This document shows, in pieces, positions 8,059 through 16,931 of a stretch of DNA of 64,000 nucleotides (position 1 is the stretch's first letter; each line of letters begins with the position of its first letter). The translations under genes were made by a program, and so were the position numbers. Below the pieces are notes generated by a model. That model saw only the letters and a list, made by a program, of their open reading frames with translations, was not told where the DNA came from and made no database searches. This DNA is from Oceanicaulis sp. (GTDB lineage Bacteria > Pseudomonadota > Alphaproteobacteria > Caulobacterales > Maricaulaceae), in contig CP157796.1 of assembly GCA_040112665.1 (NCBI GenBank), positions 250,813 to 314,812 on the forward strand, given 5' to 3'.

Positions 8059-9450
8059 TCAAGACCGCTTCATCCGCCATATCGTGCCTTCCGGTCCGTC
8101 CTCGGCCTGAACGCCCTTTTCATCGAGCGCGAAGCGGATCTGATCGGCGGTGGCGAAGTCCTTGCGGTTTCGCGCCTCCACCCGCTCGGCGATCAGCCGG
8201 TCGATCTCCGCCCGCTCTTCCGGGTCCAGGGAATCGAGGCCGAACCAGGCGTCCGGATCGGTTTCGAACAGGCCCAGCAGGCGGCCCGCGGCGAGGAGCT
8301 CGCCCTTGGCCTCGGCCCGCTCGGCGTCGGTTTCAGCCTTGTTGGCGCGGCCGGCGATCTCGAACAGGGCGGCGAGCGCGCGGGGCGTGTTGAGATCGTC
8401 GCAGAGCGGGTTCAGCACCGAAGCCGGCGCCTCGGTCCCGGCCGGCGCGACGTCCTTCAGGCGGCGCAGCACGCCGTAGAGCCGGTCGAGCGATTTGCGC
8501 GCCTGCTCGATCAGCTTCGGCGTCCAGTCCAGCGGCTGGCGGTACTGGCCGGACAGAAGGCCGTAGCGGATCGTCTCGCCGCGGATCCCGTCTTCGAGCA
8601 TGGCGTGCACGGTGACGACATTGCCCTCGGACTTGCTCATCTTCGAGGACTCCATCGACAGAAAGCCGTTATGGAGCCAGTAGTTGGCCAGCGGCGCGCC
8701 GCCATGGGCGCAGACCGACTGGGCGATCTCGTTCTCATGGTGGGGGAAGACCAGGTCGATCCCGCCGGCGTGAATGTCGATGGTCTCGCCCAGCGAGCTT
8801 TCGATCATCGCCGAGCATTCGATATGCCAGCCCGGCCGGCCCGGCCCGAACGGGCTCTCCCAGACCGGCTCGCCCTGCTTGGAGGGCTTCCACAGCACGA
8901 AATCGGCCGGATCCTTCTTGTAGGGGGCCACTTCCACCCGCGCGCCGGCGATCATGTCCTCGAGCGAGCGGCGCGACAGCGCGCCGTACTGCTCATACGC
9001 CTTCACGGAGAACAGGACATGGCCCTCGGCGGCGTAGGCGTAGCCGTCCTCGATCAGCCGGGCGATGAAGGCGATGATGTCTTCCATTGCGCCGGTGGCG
9101 GTCGGCTCGAAGGTCTTGGGCAGCACGTTCAGCGCGGCTGCGTCCTCGTGATAGATGCGGGTGAAGCGCTCGGTGATCACCGAGATGTCCACGCCTTCCT
9201 TGGCGGCGGCCTGATTGATCTTGTCGTCCACGTCGGTGAAGTTGCGCGAGCTCAGAACCGCGTCCGCGCCGTAGATCTCGCGCAGCAGGCGGAACAGCGT
9301 GTCGAACACGACTTCGGGCCGGAAATTGCCGACATGAGCGGGCGCATAGACCGTCGGGCCGCAGACATACATCGTCACCCGCGCCGGATCGATCGGGGTG
9401 AAGACGCGCTTCTTGCGCGCCGCCGTGTCGTAGAGCTTGAGCTCGGTCAT
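8059..9450 (-). CDS. cysS: Cysteine--tRNA ligase
   Basis: CysRS charges tRNA-Cys with cysteine. Class I signatures are present: the zinc-ligand cysteine C30 in MYVCGPTVY, the HIGH-equivalent HVGN at 39-42, GWHIECSAM with HAGGIDLVFPHHENE for the zinc site, and KMSKS in SSKMSKSEGN near residue 270. The length, 463 residues, is normal. The ATG at 9450 begins MTELKLYDTAARKK; the open upstream extension has no family similarity. It is the first gene of a minus-strand run (cysS, Fe-S scaffold-like, yidD, glycosyltransferase) and is divergent from folE, with 264 bp between the starts. Confidence 0.97.
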   Translation of the reverse strand: MTELKLYDTAARKKRVFTPIDPARVTMYVCGPTVYAPAHVGNFRPEVVFDTLFRLLREIYGADAVLSSRNFTDVDDKINQAAAKEGVDISVITERFTRIYHEDAAALNVLPKTFEPTATGAMEDIIAFIARLIEDGYAYAAEGHVLFSVKAYEQYGALSRRSLEDMIAGARVEVAPYKKDPADFVLWKPSKQGEPVWESPFGPGRPGWHIECSAMIESSLGETIDIHAGGIDLVFPHHENEIAQSVCAHGGAPLANYWLHNGFLSMESSKMSKSEGNVVTVHAMLEDGIRGETIRYGLLSGQYRQPLDWTPKLIEQARKSLDRLYGVLRRLKDVAPAGTEAPASVLNPLCDDLNTPRALAALFEIAGRANKAETDAERAEAKGELLAAGRLLGLFETDPDAWFGLDSLDPEERAEIDRLIAERVEARNRKDFATADQIRFALDEKGVQAEDGPEGTIWRMKRS

Positions 9451-9714
9451 GGCCGCTGAACGCCTCGTTTGATGGGCAAAACGGCGGTCTACACCGAAGC
9501 CTCTCAGCGAAAAAGAGGGCGCGGCCATTGGACGGGGCCGGATAAAGGCCTAATTAGAGGCCAGGCGCGGGCGATCCCCCGCGCTGAAAGACCGCTACGA
9601 AGACCCGGCGAAAGCCCTGGCGGACCTGTCCGCTGCGCGCCGAGCCGGATCCGGAAACCGGTACTTCGCACAGGCCCCGCGCCCGTGCGCCCGTCAACGA
9701 AAGGATCCGCTGAC

Positions 9715-10344
9715 ATGGACGCCATGACCGACAAGACCACCCTGGCCGCAGCGCCCGCCACCGAACCCGTCCGCCCATCCCGCGAAGACGCCGAAGAAGC
9801 CGTGCGCACCCTGCTGCGCTGGGCCGGCGACGACCCCAGGCGCGAGGGCCTGCTGGAAACGCCCAAGCGCGTGGTGAAGGCCTATGAGGAATGGTTCCGC
9901 GGCTACGCCGAGGACCCGAAAAAAATCCTCGGCAAGCGCTTCGAGGACGTGCAGGGCTATGACGAGATGGTGATGCTCACCCATATCGACGTCGAGAGCC
10001 ATTGCGAGCACCACATGGCGCCAATCCTTGGCACGGCCTGCGTGGCCTATCTGCCCGACCGCGCCGTGGTGGGCATCTCCAAGATCGCCAAGGTCGTCGA
10101 GATGTACTCCAAGCGCCTGCAGACCCAGGAAACCATGACCGCCCAGATCGCCGACGCGATCGAGGACGCCATGCAGCCGCGCGGCGTGGCCGTGTTCGTC
10201 GACGCCAAGCACCAGTGCATGACCACGCGCGGCGTGCATCACCCCAACGTGTCGACCATCACCACCACCTTCACCGGCGAGTTCAAGGCCAACCCCGAAC
10301 TGCGCGAGCGCTTCATGCGCCTGTGCGAAAAATCGCACCGGTAG
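9715..10344 (+). CDS. folE: GTP cyclohydrolase I
   Basis: FolE converts GTP to 7,8-dihydroneopterin triphosphate, the first step of tetrahydrofolate synthesis. The zinc ligands are visible in [10 protein letters not shown] and in [10 protein letters not shown], and the substrate-binding [20 protein letters not shown] is intact. The protein is 209 residues with a short Ala/Thr-rich N-terminal leader before the conserved domain, which starts around residue 25. The ATG at 9715 follows AAAGGA by ten bases. A second ATG at 9724 is possible. It is a single gene, divergent from cysS and ended by a clear hairpin terminator. Confidence 0.96.
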   Translation: MDAMTDKTTLAAAPATEPVRPSREDAEEAVRTLLRWAGDDPRREGLLETPKRVVKAYEEWFRGYAEDPKKILGKRFEDVQGYDEMVMLTHIDVESHCEHHMAPILGTACVAYLPDRAVVGISKIAKVVEMYSKRLQTQETMTAQIADAIEDAMQPRGVAVFVDAKHQCMTTRGVHHPNVSTITTTFTGEFKANPELRERFMRLCEKSHR

Positions 10345-10366
10345 AAGCGTCGAGCTTCGAAACGGG

Positions 10367-10396
10367 AAAGCCCGCGGCAGGCGCCGCGGGCTTTTT
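10367..10396 (+). terminator. Rho-independent terminator of folE
   Basis: A 12-bp perfect stem (AAAGCCCGCGGC at 10367-10378 with its complement at 10383-10394) closes a four-base loop and runs into TTTTT. Confidence 0.92.
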
Positions 10397-10420
10397 CGTG
10401 TCCGGATCCGGCGCAAAGAA

Positions 10421-10450
10421 AAAGCCCGGCGGGCGGACCCGCCGGGCTTT
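10421..10450 (-). terminator. Rho-independent terminator of sppA
   Basis: A 13-bp stem (10421-10433 with 10438-10450) carries a GAAAAA run on its left side, which becomes the U tract on the minus-strand transcript. It lies 21 bp after the sppA stop. Confidence 0.88.
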
Positions 10451-10471
10451 CGTTTGCGCCGTGAAGGCGGC

Positions 10472-12340
10472 TCAGCGCACCTCGCGGAACGCCTCGCAGC
10501 TCAGGCAGGTGGCGTAGATCCCGTTGGGATCGTTCATCATGTTGATCTGGCGCAGCTCGCCGGCGGTCGCTTGGGCGGCCTGGACGAAGAGCCCGGTGCC
10601 GAACAGTCCGTCAGGCCCGCCGATCATGGCGCCCGCTTCCATGCCGAGCGCTTCGAGGATTTCCTGCACCGGATCGGATTCTTCTTCAAAGACCGTGATC
10701 CGGTAATCCTCGAGTTCGGCCATCTCCGCCGCGATGCGGATCGCGTCGTCGAAATCGCCGAGCTCGTCGACCAGGCCGTTGTCCAGCGCCTGCGCGCCGG
10801 TCCAGATCCGGCCTTGGGCGACCGCGTCGACTTCCTCCAGCGTCATGTTCCGGGCCTCGGCGACGATGGAGATGAACTGCTGGTAGCCCTTCTCGATCCC
10901 GGCCTGGAAGATGGTGTTCCACTCCTCGGTGATCCCTCCGGTGACGGACGGGCCGCGGGCGGTGGCGGTCAGCGACACGCCGTCCTCGTACACGCCGATA
11001 TTCTCAAGCGCGTTCTCGAAGGTCGGGATAAAGCCGAAAATCCCGATCGAGCCGGTGATGGTCGTGGGCTCGGCCAGGATGCGGTTCGCCGGGGTGGCGA
11101 TCCAGTACCCGCCCGAGGCGGCCACGCCGCCCATCGAGGCGATGACCGGCTTGCCCTGAAGGCGCGCCATTTCCAGCTCTTCGCGGATCAGCTCGGAGGC
11201 GAAGGCCGAGCCGCCGCCCGAATCGATGCGCAGCACGATGGCGCGGACGTCGTCGTCCAGCCGCGCCTGACGGATCAGGCGGGCGTGGATGTCGCCCCCG
11301 ATCGCGCCGCCGTCGGCCTCGCCGTCGATGATCGAGCCCACAGCGTAGATGACCGCGATCTTGTCGCCGCGCAGCTTGGGCGCGGGCTTGTTAGCCTCGG
11401 CGTACGCAAGGAAATCGGTGGCTTCCAGCCGGCCGGTGTCCTCGTCGATGCCGAACCGCTCGCCCATCGCCTCGATGAAGGCCGAACGGCCCGTCAGCGT
11501 GTCGATCAGACCGGACTGTTCAGCGACGACCGCGGTGTCGCCGTTGGCGGCGATGAGGCGGGCGGGGAACTCGTCGGCGTAGGACTGGAGCGCGTCCGGC
11601 GCAAACCCGCGGGCTTCGCCGACCGTGGTCTTGTAGGCGTCCCAGATGTCGCCGAACACGACGCGGTTCGCTTCAGCGGCCGCTTCGCTCATCTCGTTGC
11701 CCAGGAAAGGCTCGAGCGCGGACTTGAAGGTGCCGACCCGGTAGACGTTCACCGTCACGTTCAGGCGCTCGAGCAGCTCGGCGAAGTACTGGCGGTAGAC
11801 CGCATAGCCGGTGACCTGGGCGGCGCCCATTTCATGCATGTAGATCTCGTTCGCCTGCGCAGACAGGAAGTACGAGCCGTTCATGAAATAGTCCGAATAG
11901 GCGATCACTTCCTTGCCGGCTTCGCGCACCTTGCCGATCTCCTCGGCGATGGTATGAAGCGCGGCCGGCGTGGCGCCGCCGAGCCCGTCGAAGCGCACGA
12001 TGAGCGCGTTCACGTCCTCGTCCTCGGCCGCCGCGCGCAGCCCCTCGACCACGTCGCGCAGCAGGATCTGACTGGGCGCGCCGCCGCCGGTCAGGGCCGC
12101 GGTAAACGCGTCGCTCGGCGACACGATCGCTTTTTCCTCGACGATCACGCCTTCGGGCTCGAACCAGAGCACGCCGGTCTCGGCGATCTTGAATTCGTCG
12201 CTGTCGAACAGAGACGCGATGAAGGCGAAGACGAAAAATACGATGAGAATGATGCCGAACACGCGCAGAATGCCGTGCTGGACCAGACCGATCCACCGCC
12301 AGATCGCGGCGGGAACGGACTCTTTGTGCTGTTCGCTCAT
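10472..12340 (-). CDS. sppA: Signal peptide peptidase SppA, 67K type
   Basis: The 622-residue protein is the long, duplicated form of SppA, which degrades cleaved signal peptides at the periplasmic side of the inner membrane. One N-terminal membrane anchor spans about residues 24-44. The catalytic dyad is split between the two halves: the general-base lysine K206 in RVGTFKSALEPF and the nucleophile S409 in GGVAASGGYWIA. Both motifs match the E. coli enzyme. The ATG at 12340 opens MSEQHKESVPAAIWRW. It is a single-gene unit with its own terminator, convergent with folE. No oddity is seen. Confidence 0.95.
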   Translation of the reverse strand: MSEQHKESVPAAIWRWIGLVQHGILRVFGIILIVFFVFAFIASLFDSDEFKIAETGVLWFEPEGVIVEEKAIVSPSDAFTAALTGGGAPSQILLRDVVEGLRAAAEDEDVNALIVRFDGLGGATPAALHTIAEEIGKVREAGKEVIAYSDYFMNGSYFLSAQANEIYMHEMGAAQVTGYAVYRQYFAELLERLNVTVNVYRVGTFKSALEPFLGNEMSEAAAEANRVVFGDIWDAYKTTVGEARGFAPDALQSYADEFPARLIAANGDTAVVAEQSGLIDTLTGRSAFIEAMGERFGIDEDTGRLEATDFLAYAEANKPAPKLRGDKIAVIYAVGSIIDGEADGGAIGGDIHARLIRQARLDDDVRAIVLRIDSGGGSAFASELIREELEMARLQGKPVIASMGGVAASGGYWIATPANRILAEPTTITGSIGIFGFIPTFENALENIGVYEDGVSLTATARGPSVTGGITEEWNTIFQAGIEKGYQQFISIVAEARNMTLEEVDAVAQGRIWTGAQALDNGLVDELGDFDDAIRIAAEMAELEDYRITVFEEESDPVQEILEALGMEAGAMIGGPDGLFGTGLFVQAAQATAGELRQINMMNDPNGIYATCLSCEAFREVR

Positions 12341-12445
12341 GGCGCCCCTCCAGGTACGCAGCTTTTCCCCAGGCTGGGAAGGTGGACGCGACCGCCGCTG
12401 AAGTCCAGCAATAGCGCCTTAATTCGCGGAAAGGCGGTCAGGCGT

Positions 12446-14149
12446 TCACCCGATGCGTTCGACCTGCGGCACCGCCGCGCCGCGCGCCGGACGCACGCGC
12501 CAGACGCTGTCGGGGTAGGCGTCGTATTCCCGCGCCTTGCAGGTGGAGACCACCATGAGCTGGGCGACCGCCTCGTCCCGGCCGAGCGTCAGATGCACAT
12601 AGCCGCGGTCATAAGCGTTGTGGCGCAGCACTTCAGGGGCGGCCTGTTCGGTGTAGACGCCGAAATCGACGCCGGGCAGGTTCAGGCGCTCGAATCGCGA
12701 GGGCGAGCTGACGGACGTCACGCCGAACTCTGTCCCGACCCGCGATCCGTTCTGGTCGTGAAGGTCGAGCACCCAGGCGTTATGGGTGTCCCCGGTCAGG
12801 GTGATGAAGTCCGCGTTCGCCGCGCGCGCGGCCGCATACAGCCGCTCGCGCTCGGCCGGATAGCCGTCCCAGGCGTCGAGATTGAACGGCGTGCCGAAGG
12901 CGAAGCGCTGGATGAAGCTCCACGCCAGCGGGTCTGAGGACCGGATCGCCCAGCGCAGCCAGAACGGCATGACCTCGGGATAGTCCGGCGCCGGCACGCG
13001 GCCCATGATCACCTGGTTGGCGAAGACCCGCCACGGCTTTCCGGCCGCGACCGAGTCCGACAGGGCGCCGGAGACGAAGGCGAGCTGATCGGGACCCAGC
13101 AGCGTGCGGCTTTCATCCCCGGCGGTGCGTTCGAGCCATTCTGCGACGATGCGCCGGTTCTCCGCATCGTTCGGATCGGCGGTCTCGGGATCGACCGGGA
13201 AGGGATCGAGCAGGATCTCTTCGGACCGCGCGGTCAGCCGGGTCTCGAGGAAGATCAGCGTGGCCAGATCGCCGACCTCCAGCGCGCCCCAGCGCTCGTG
13301 CATCGGCGTGCGCGGGCGCGACGGCGTCCAGGCCTGCCAGGCCGCCAGCGCGGCGTCGCGGCGCTCGGTCCAGACGCCCTCGCTGTCGTCGTGGTTTTCC
13401 GCGCCGTCCTTCCAGGCGTTGTTCGCCGTCTCGTGATCGTCCCAGATCAGCACCATGGGCGCGGCGGCTTTAAGCGCCTGCAGATCGGGATCGGAGGAGT
13501 ACTGGGCGTGCCGGCGGGCGTAGTCCGCGTAGCTGACGATCTCATGGCCCGGTTCGGGCACGCGCGACAGCCGCTCGGCGTCCTCGGTGGCGTACCCGTC
13601 CGCGGCGTATTCGTAGAGATAGTCGCCGAGATGGACGGAGAGATCGACGTCGCCGCGCTGGGCGGCGTGGGCGTAGGCGTTGAAGAAGCCCGCCGGATAG
13701 TTCGAGCACGCGAAAGCTGCGATCCGGAACTGCTCGACCGGGCCCTCGGGCAGCGGCTTGGCCCGGCCCACGGGCGAGACATGCTCGCGGAAGCGGAAGC
13801 GGTACCAGACCGGCCGGCCCGGAACGAGGCCGTCGGCGAGCGCCTTGAACGGCGTCGCTCCGTCGACCGGCTCGCCCACAGGCGACGCCGCGTCGGTGAA
13901 GACCAGCGCGGCGAAATCGGGCGTATCGGAGACCTCGACCGTCACCGGGCCGCCTTCGGCGCCGGTCACCGCCGTCCACAGCACCAGCGAAGTCTGATCG
14001 GGATCCCCGCTCGCAACGCCGTGCTTGAACGGGCCGTCGGGCCGGGGCAGCGGTTCGAAACGCTGCTCGGAACAGGCCGCCAGGCCCGCGCCCGCGCCGG
14101 CCGCAGCCAGAAGCGCCCCGCGGCGCGTGAGCTTGACTTCGTTCTTCAT
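12446..14149 (-). CDS. PhoD-like alkaline phosphatase/phosphodiesterase lipoprotein, Tat-exported
   Basis: The 567-residue protein starts with a twin-arginine signal (KLTRRGALLAAAGAGAGLAAC) ending in a lipobox cysteine, so it is exported folded and probably lipid-anchored. The PhoD domain shows GVASGDPDQTSLVLWTAV, the metal-binding HLGDYLYEY, WDDHETANN and LTGDTHNAW. Family members are Ca2+/Fe3+-dependent phosphatases or phosphodiesterases that release phosphate from organic esters or teichoic-type polymers. The ATG at 14149 follows GAGGGAAATCG. The upstream gene in the same direction is a TonB-dependent receptor, separated by 170 bp that contains a strong hairpin. This arrangement suggests periplasmic phosphate scavenging from a ligand imported by the receptor. 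Confidence 0.93.
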   Translation of the reverse strand: MKNEVKLTRRGALLAAAGAGAGLAACSEQRFEPLPRPDGPFKHGVASGDPDQTSLVLWTAVTGAEGGPVTVEVSDTPDFAALVFTDAASPVGEPVDGATPFKALADGLVPGRPVWYRFRFREHVSPVGRAKPLPEGPVEQFRIAAFACSNYPAGFFNAYAHAAQRGDVDLSVHLGDYLYEYAADGYATEDAERLSRVPEPGHEIVSYADYARRHAQYSSDPDLQALKAAAPMVLIWDDHETANNAWKDGAENHDDSEGVWTERRDAALAAWQAWTPSRPRTPMHERWGALEVGDLATLIFLETRLTARSEEILLDPFPVDPETADPNDAENRRIVAEWLERTAGDESRTLLGPDQLAFVSGALSDSVAAGKPWRVFANQVIMGRVPAPDYPEVMPFWLRWAIRSSDPLAWSFIQRFAFGTPFNLDAWDGYPAERERLYAAARAANADFITLTGDTHNAWVLDLHDQNGSRVGTEFGVTSVSSPSRFERLNLPGVDFGVYTEQAAPEVLRHNAYDRGYVHLTLGRDEAVAQLMVVSTCKAREYDAYPDSVWRVRPARGAAVPQVERIG

Positions 14150-14243
14150 CGATTTCCCTCCCCGCGGCGCTGCACGCCGGGACGTATCCAAACCCGCTCC
14201 GGGACCTGCAGGCAAGCGCGGCGCGCCTCTCTCCGACACGGTG

Positions 14244-14280
14244 CGGCCGGCGCGAGGGCCCCTCTCCCTCGCGCCGGCCG
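14244..14280 (-). terminator. Strong intercistronic hairpin between receptor and phoD-like gene
   Basis: A perfect 15-bp stem (14244-14258 with 14266-14280) with a seven-base loop follows the receptor stop on the minus strand. There is no U tract. It may be a partial terminator or an RNA-stability element that sets different levels for the two genes. Confidence 0.6.
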
Positions 14281-14319
14281 CCAGCCCGTCCCCCCGGACG
14301 GACCTGTCAGGAACGGAGC

Positions 14320-16731
14320 CTAGAACTCCGCGCCGACCCTCAGGCCGGCCATGCGCGGGCTGCCCGCGATGAAGGTCGGCAGGCCGAAGCTGTCGCCGGT
14401 GTTGCCCGCGTCGATGATGTATTTCTCATCGAGCAGGTTCTCGACAAAGGCGACCGCGTAGAACCGGTCCTGCGGGGCGTCGTAGCGGATCTTGAAGTCG
14501 ACGATGCCGTAATCGCCCTGGGTTTCGTCCTGCACCGCGTCGTTCAGGTCGTTGTCGTTGTCGAAGAACACGTCCGACTGCCAGGACCAGGTCGGGATCA
14601 GCGACAACCGGCCCACGGGCAGCTCGAACTCCGCCAGCAGACCGAGCGAGGCCGCATGATCGGGCGACAGGCGGAAGCTGTTCCCCGCCAGCTGCTGGAC
14701 GTTCCCGGACTCGTCGGTGTCGTCGAACTCCGCCGAGTTGTAGGCGTAGGTCGCGAAAACCGAGACGATCTCGTTGAGCTGGGCGTCGAACTGGCCCTCG
14801 AACCCGTACTGCGTCGCCCGGCCCGCGTTGTCGGTGACGAAGGTGACGAGGTTGGGGTCGAAGCGGTTGGTCTGGAAGTTCTGGTATTCGGAATAGAAGA
14901 CCGAGGCTTGCAGCGTCGCCGCGTCCCAGGTCCAGAACCCGCCGATCTCATAGTTGTCGACCAGTTCGGCGGGCGCGACCGTGAACAGATCGGGCGAAGC
15001 GCTGTCGAAGCTGATCACGTCCGGACGGCGGCCGCGGGCGTAGCTCGCCCAGACGTTCAGCACGTCGGAGACCTCATAGTGCGCCGCGAGACGCCAGGTG
15101 ACGTCGTCGAAGCTGCGCTCGCCGGAATAGACGCGCTGACCGCCCGGGGTCGGGGGCAGAAACAGCATGCCGCCCGGGGTGAAGCCCGTCACAGGCGAGC
15201 CCGGCGCGGTCGAACCCGAATAGACGCTCGCCTCCTTTTCCTCGCGCGTCCAGCGCAGCCCGGCGGTGAGGTCGAGGCGATCGGTCGCCGCCCAGGTCAC
15301 GTCGCCGAAGATGTCGAAGGCTGTGGTGTCGCCGAAGTTCGCGGTCTCTTCGAGATAGAACTCCGGAAGGGTGATGAACTGGGCCAGGGCAGGATTGATG
15401 AAGCCCGGCAGCACGCCCGGCACGAAGATCGGCGTGGGATCGAACGGATTGTCGAACCCGGCCGCATTCGGGACGCTGAACAGCCCGAGCCCCGCCTCGA
15501 TGGCGCTGACCGGCTGGCTGACCGCAGCGGCGATTTGCGGCGCGAACACCGCCTGGACGACGCGCGGGTTTACCGCCAGCGGAATGCGTTGCTGGCCGCT
15601 TTCGTAAAGATAGGACGCGCCGAGGAAGCCGGTGACCGGCCCGCCCGCATCGTAGTCGAAACGGACTTCCTGGCTCCACTGGCGCCCCGTGGCGTCCTCG
15701 GCGACGACCAGGAGCTCGGCGCCCGAACCGTCCGGATCGAACACTTCGAGCGATTCGAACGCACGCCAGCCCGAGATCGAGCTCAGCGACCAGGCGTCGT
15801 TGATCACGTAGTCAGCCAGCGCGGTGACGCCGTAGACCTGACGGTCGATCCCCAGCGGCGCGCCGCCTTCGAACCCGCCGAACGTGCTGAGCGCCGCCGG
15901 ATCCCACGGCTCGCCGACCGGAACGCCCGGCAGCGGCGGCAGGGTGTTTGAACGGAAGCTGGTGCCGCCTTCGGGCGTGTCGGTCTGATAGTTTGCGATG
16001 ACGTCGAGCGTGAAGGTCGAGGTCGGCTCCCAGCGGGCCGAGGCGCGCACCGCGCTCAGCTCCACGCCGTTCATCGCTTCGCCGCCGAGCAGGTTCTCGA
16101 CATAGCCGTCGCGCTGCTTGTGCGCGCCGGCCAGACGCAGGGCGAAAGTGTCCGTGACGGGCATGTTTACGTGACCGCGCGCCTCGAAGCGCTCGTAATC
16201 GCCGATCGTGACTTCGGCCGATGCGGTGTAAGCGTCGAGATCGGCCTTGTTCTGGATGACGTTGATCGCACCGATCAGGGCGCCGCGGCCGAACAGGGTG
16301 GCCTGCGGACCCTTGACGACTTCCACACGCTCGATGTCGAACAGCTCGACATAAGCGCCGCGGGCGCGCGAGATCGACACGCCGTCCTGGAAGACCGCCA
16401 CGCGCGCCTCGCCGGTGGCCGCGCCGTCGTCGGAGGTGATGCCGCGGATCACGAAGCCGGGATTGTTCGGGCTCTGCTCCTGAACCTCCAGGCCCGGCAC
16501 GAAGTCCGACAGCTCGTCGAACTGCTCGATCCCGAGCGTGTTCAGGCGGTCCTCGCCGTAGGCCGTGACCGCGATCGGCACTTCGGCCAGGGATTGCTCG
16601 CGCTTCTGGGCGGTGACGACGATGACGTCGGTGGTGAGCACCGGCGTGTCGGTCTCGGACTGGGCGACGGCGGGCGCGCCGACGAGCGCGCAAAGCGCGG
16701 CGCAGGCGGACAGGCGGGCCTTCATGGTCAT
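14320..16731 (-). CDS. TonB-dependent outer-membrane receptor
   Basis: The 803-residue protein has a signal peptide (MTMKARLSACAALCALVGA, cleavage after VAQ near residue 24), a TonB box-like DVIVVTAQKREQSL at about 34-47, and a plug domain with GFVIRGITSDDG and VEVVKGPQATLFGRGALIGAINV. A long beta-barrel follows, ending in the C-terminal phenylalanine expected for BamA recognition (VGAEF). The probable start is the first ATG, with MKARL two codons later as an alternative. It imports a bulky ligand using TonB/ExbBD energy. The ligand is unknown, but the downstream PhoD-like gene and a PHO-box-like site 105 bp upstream suggest a phosphorylated organic compound. Confidence 0.93.
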   Translation of the reverse strand: MTMKARLSACAALCALVGAPAVAQSETDTPVLTTDVIVVTAQKREQSLAEVPIAVTAYGEDRLNTLGIEQFDELSDFVPGLEVQEQSPNNPGFVIRGITSDDGAATGEARVAVFQDGVSISRARGAYVELFDIERVEVVKGPQATLFGRGALIGAINVIQNKADLDAYTASAEVTIGDYERFEARGHVNMPVTDTFALRLAGAHKQRDGYVENLLGGEAMNGVELSAVRASARWEPTSTFTLDVIANYQTDTPEGGTSFRSNTLPPLPGVPVGEPWDPAALSTFGGFEGGAPLGIDRQVYGVTALADYVINDAWSLSSISGWRAFESLEVFDPDGSGAELLVVAEDATGRQWSQEVRFDYDAGGPVTGFLGASYLYESGQQRIPLAVNPRVVQAVFAPQIAAAVSQPVSAIEAGLGLFSVPNAAGFDNPFDPTPIFVPGVLPGFINPALAQFITLPEFYLEETANFGDTTAFDIFGDVTWAATDRLDLTAGLRWTREEKEASVYSGSTAPGSPVTGFTPGGMLFLPPTPGGQRVYSGERSFDDVTWRLAAHYEVSDVLNVWASYARGRRPDVISFDSASPDLFTVAPAELVDNYEIGGFWTWDAATLQASVFYSEYQNFQTNRFDPNLVTFVTDNAGRATQYGFEGQFDAQLNEIVSVFATYAYNSAEFDDTDESGNVQQLAGNSFRLSPDHAASLGLLAEFELPVGRLSLIPTWSWQSDVFFDNDNDLNDAVQDETQGDYGIVDFKIRYDAPQDRFYAVAFVENLLDEKYIIDAGNTGDSFGLPTFIAGSPRMAGLRVGAEF

Positions 16732-16835
16732 GGCGGTGTACCCCTCGGTCTCGGTGGTGAGAATCCCCTCGCGCCGGACAGCGGCGCGCTCGCGAGCCGG
16801 ATACAGGCCGCGGGTGACGCTTCCTTTTCATCGCC

Positions 16836-16853
16836 GTGACAGGTATTTAACGC
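16836..16853 (-). promoter_or_regulatory. PHO-box-like sequence upstream of the receptor gene
   Basis: On the minus strand this reads GCGTTAAATACCTGTCAC. By eye it matches about 13 of 18 positions of the PhoB consensus CTGTCATAWADCTGTCAY, with a perfect second half-site. It lies 105 bp before the receptor start and points toward it. The match is hand-scored and could be chance in one site, but the target gene fits. Confidence 0.38.
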
Positions 16854-16931
16854 TGCCGCAGCATCACATTTTCCGTGTCTGCGAAGACACACCAGGCCGC
16901 TGGGCGGCCGCCCCAGCGCGGAGCCGATCAT

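Noticed and set aside
10454..12937. Very long open frame opposite sppA
   Set aside because: It is antisense to a complete sppA with all catalytic residues, shows His/Arg/Gly-rich composition typical of mirror frames in GC-rich DNA, and has no family motif.
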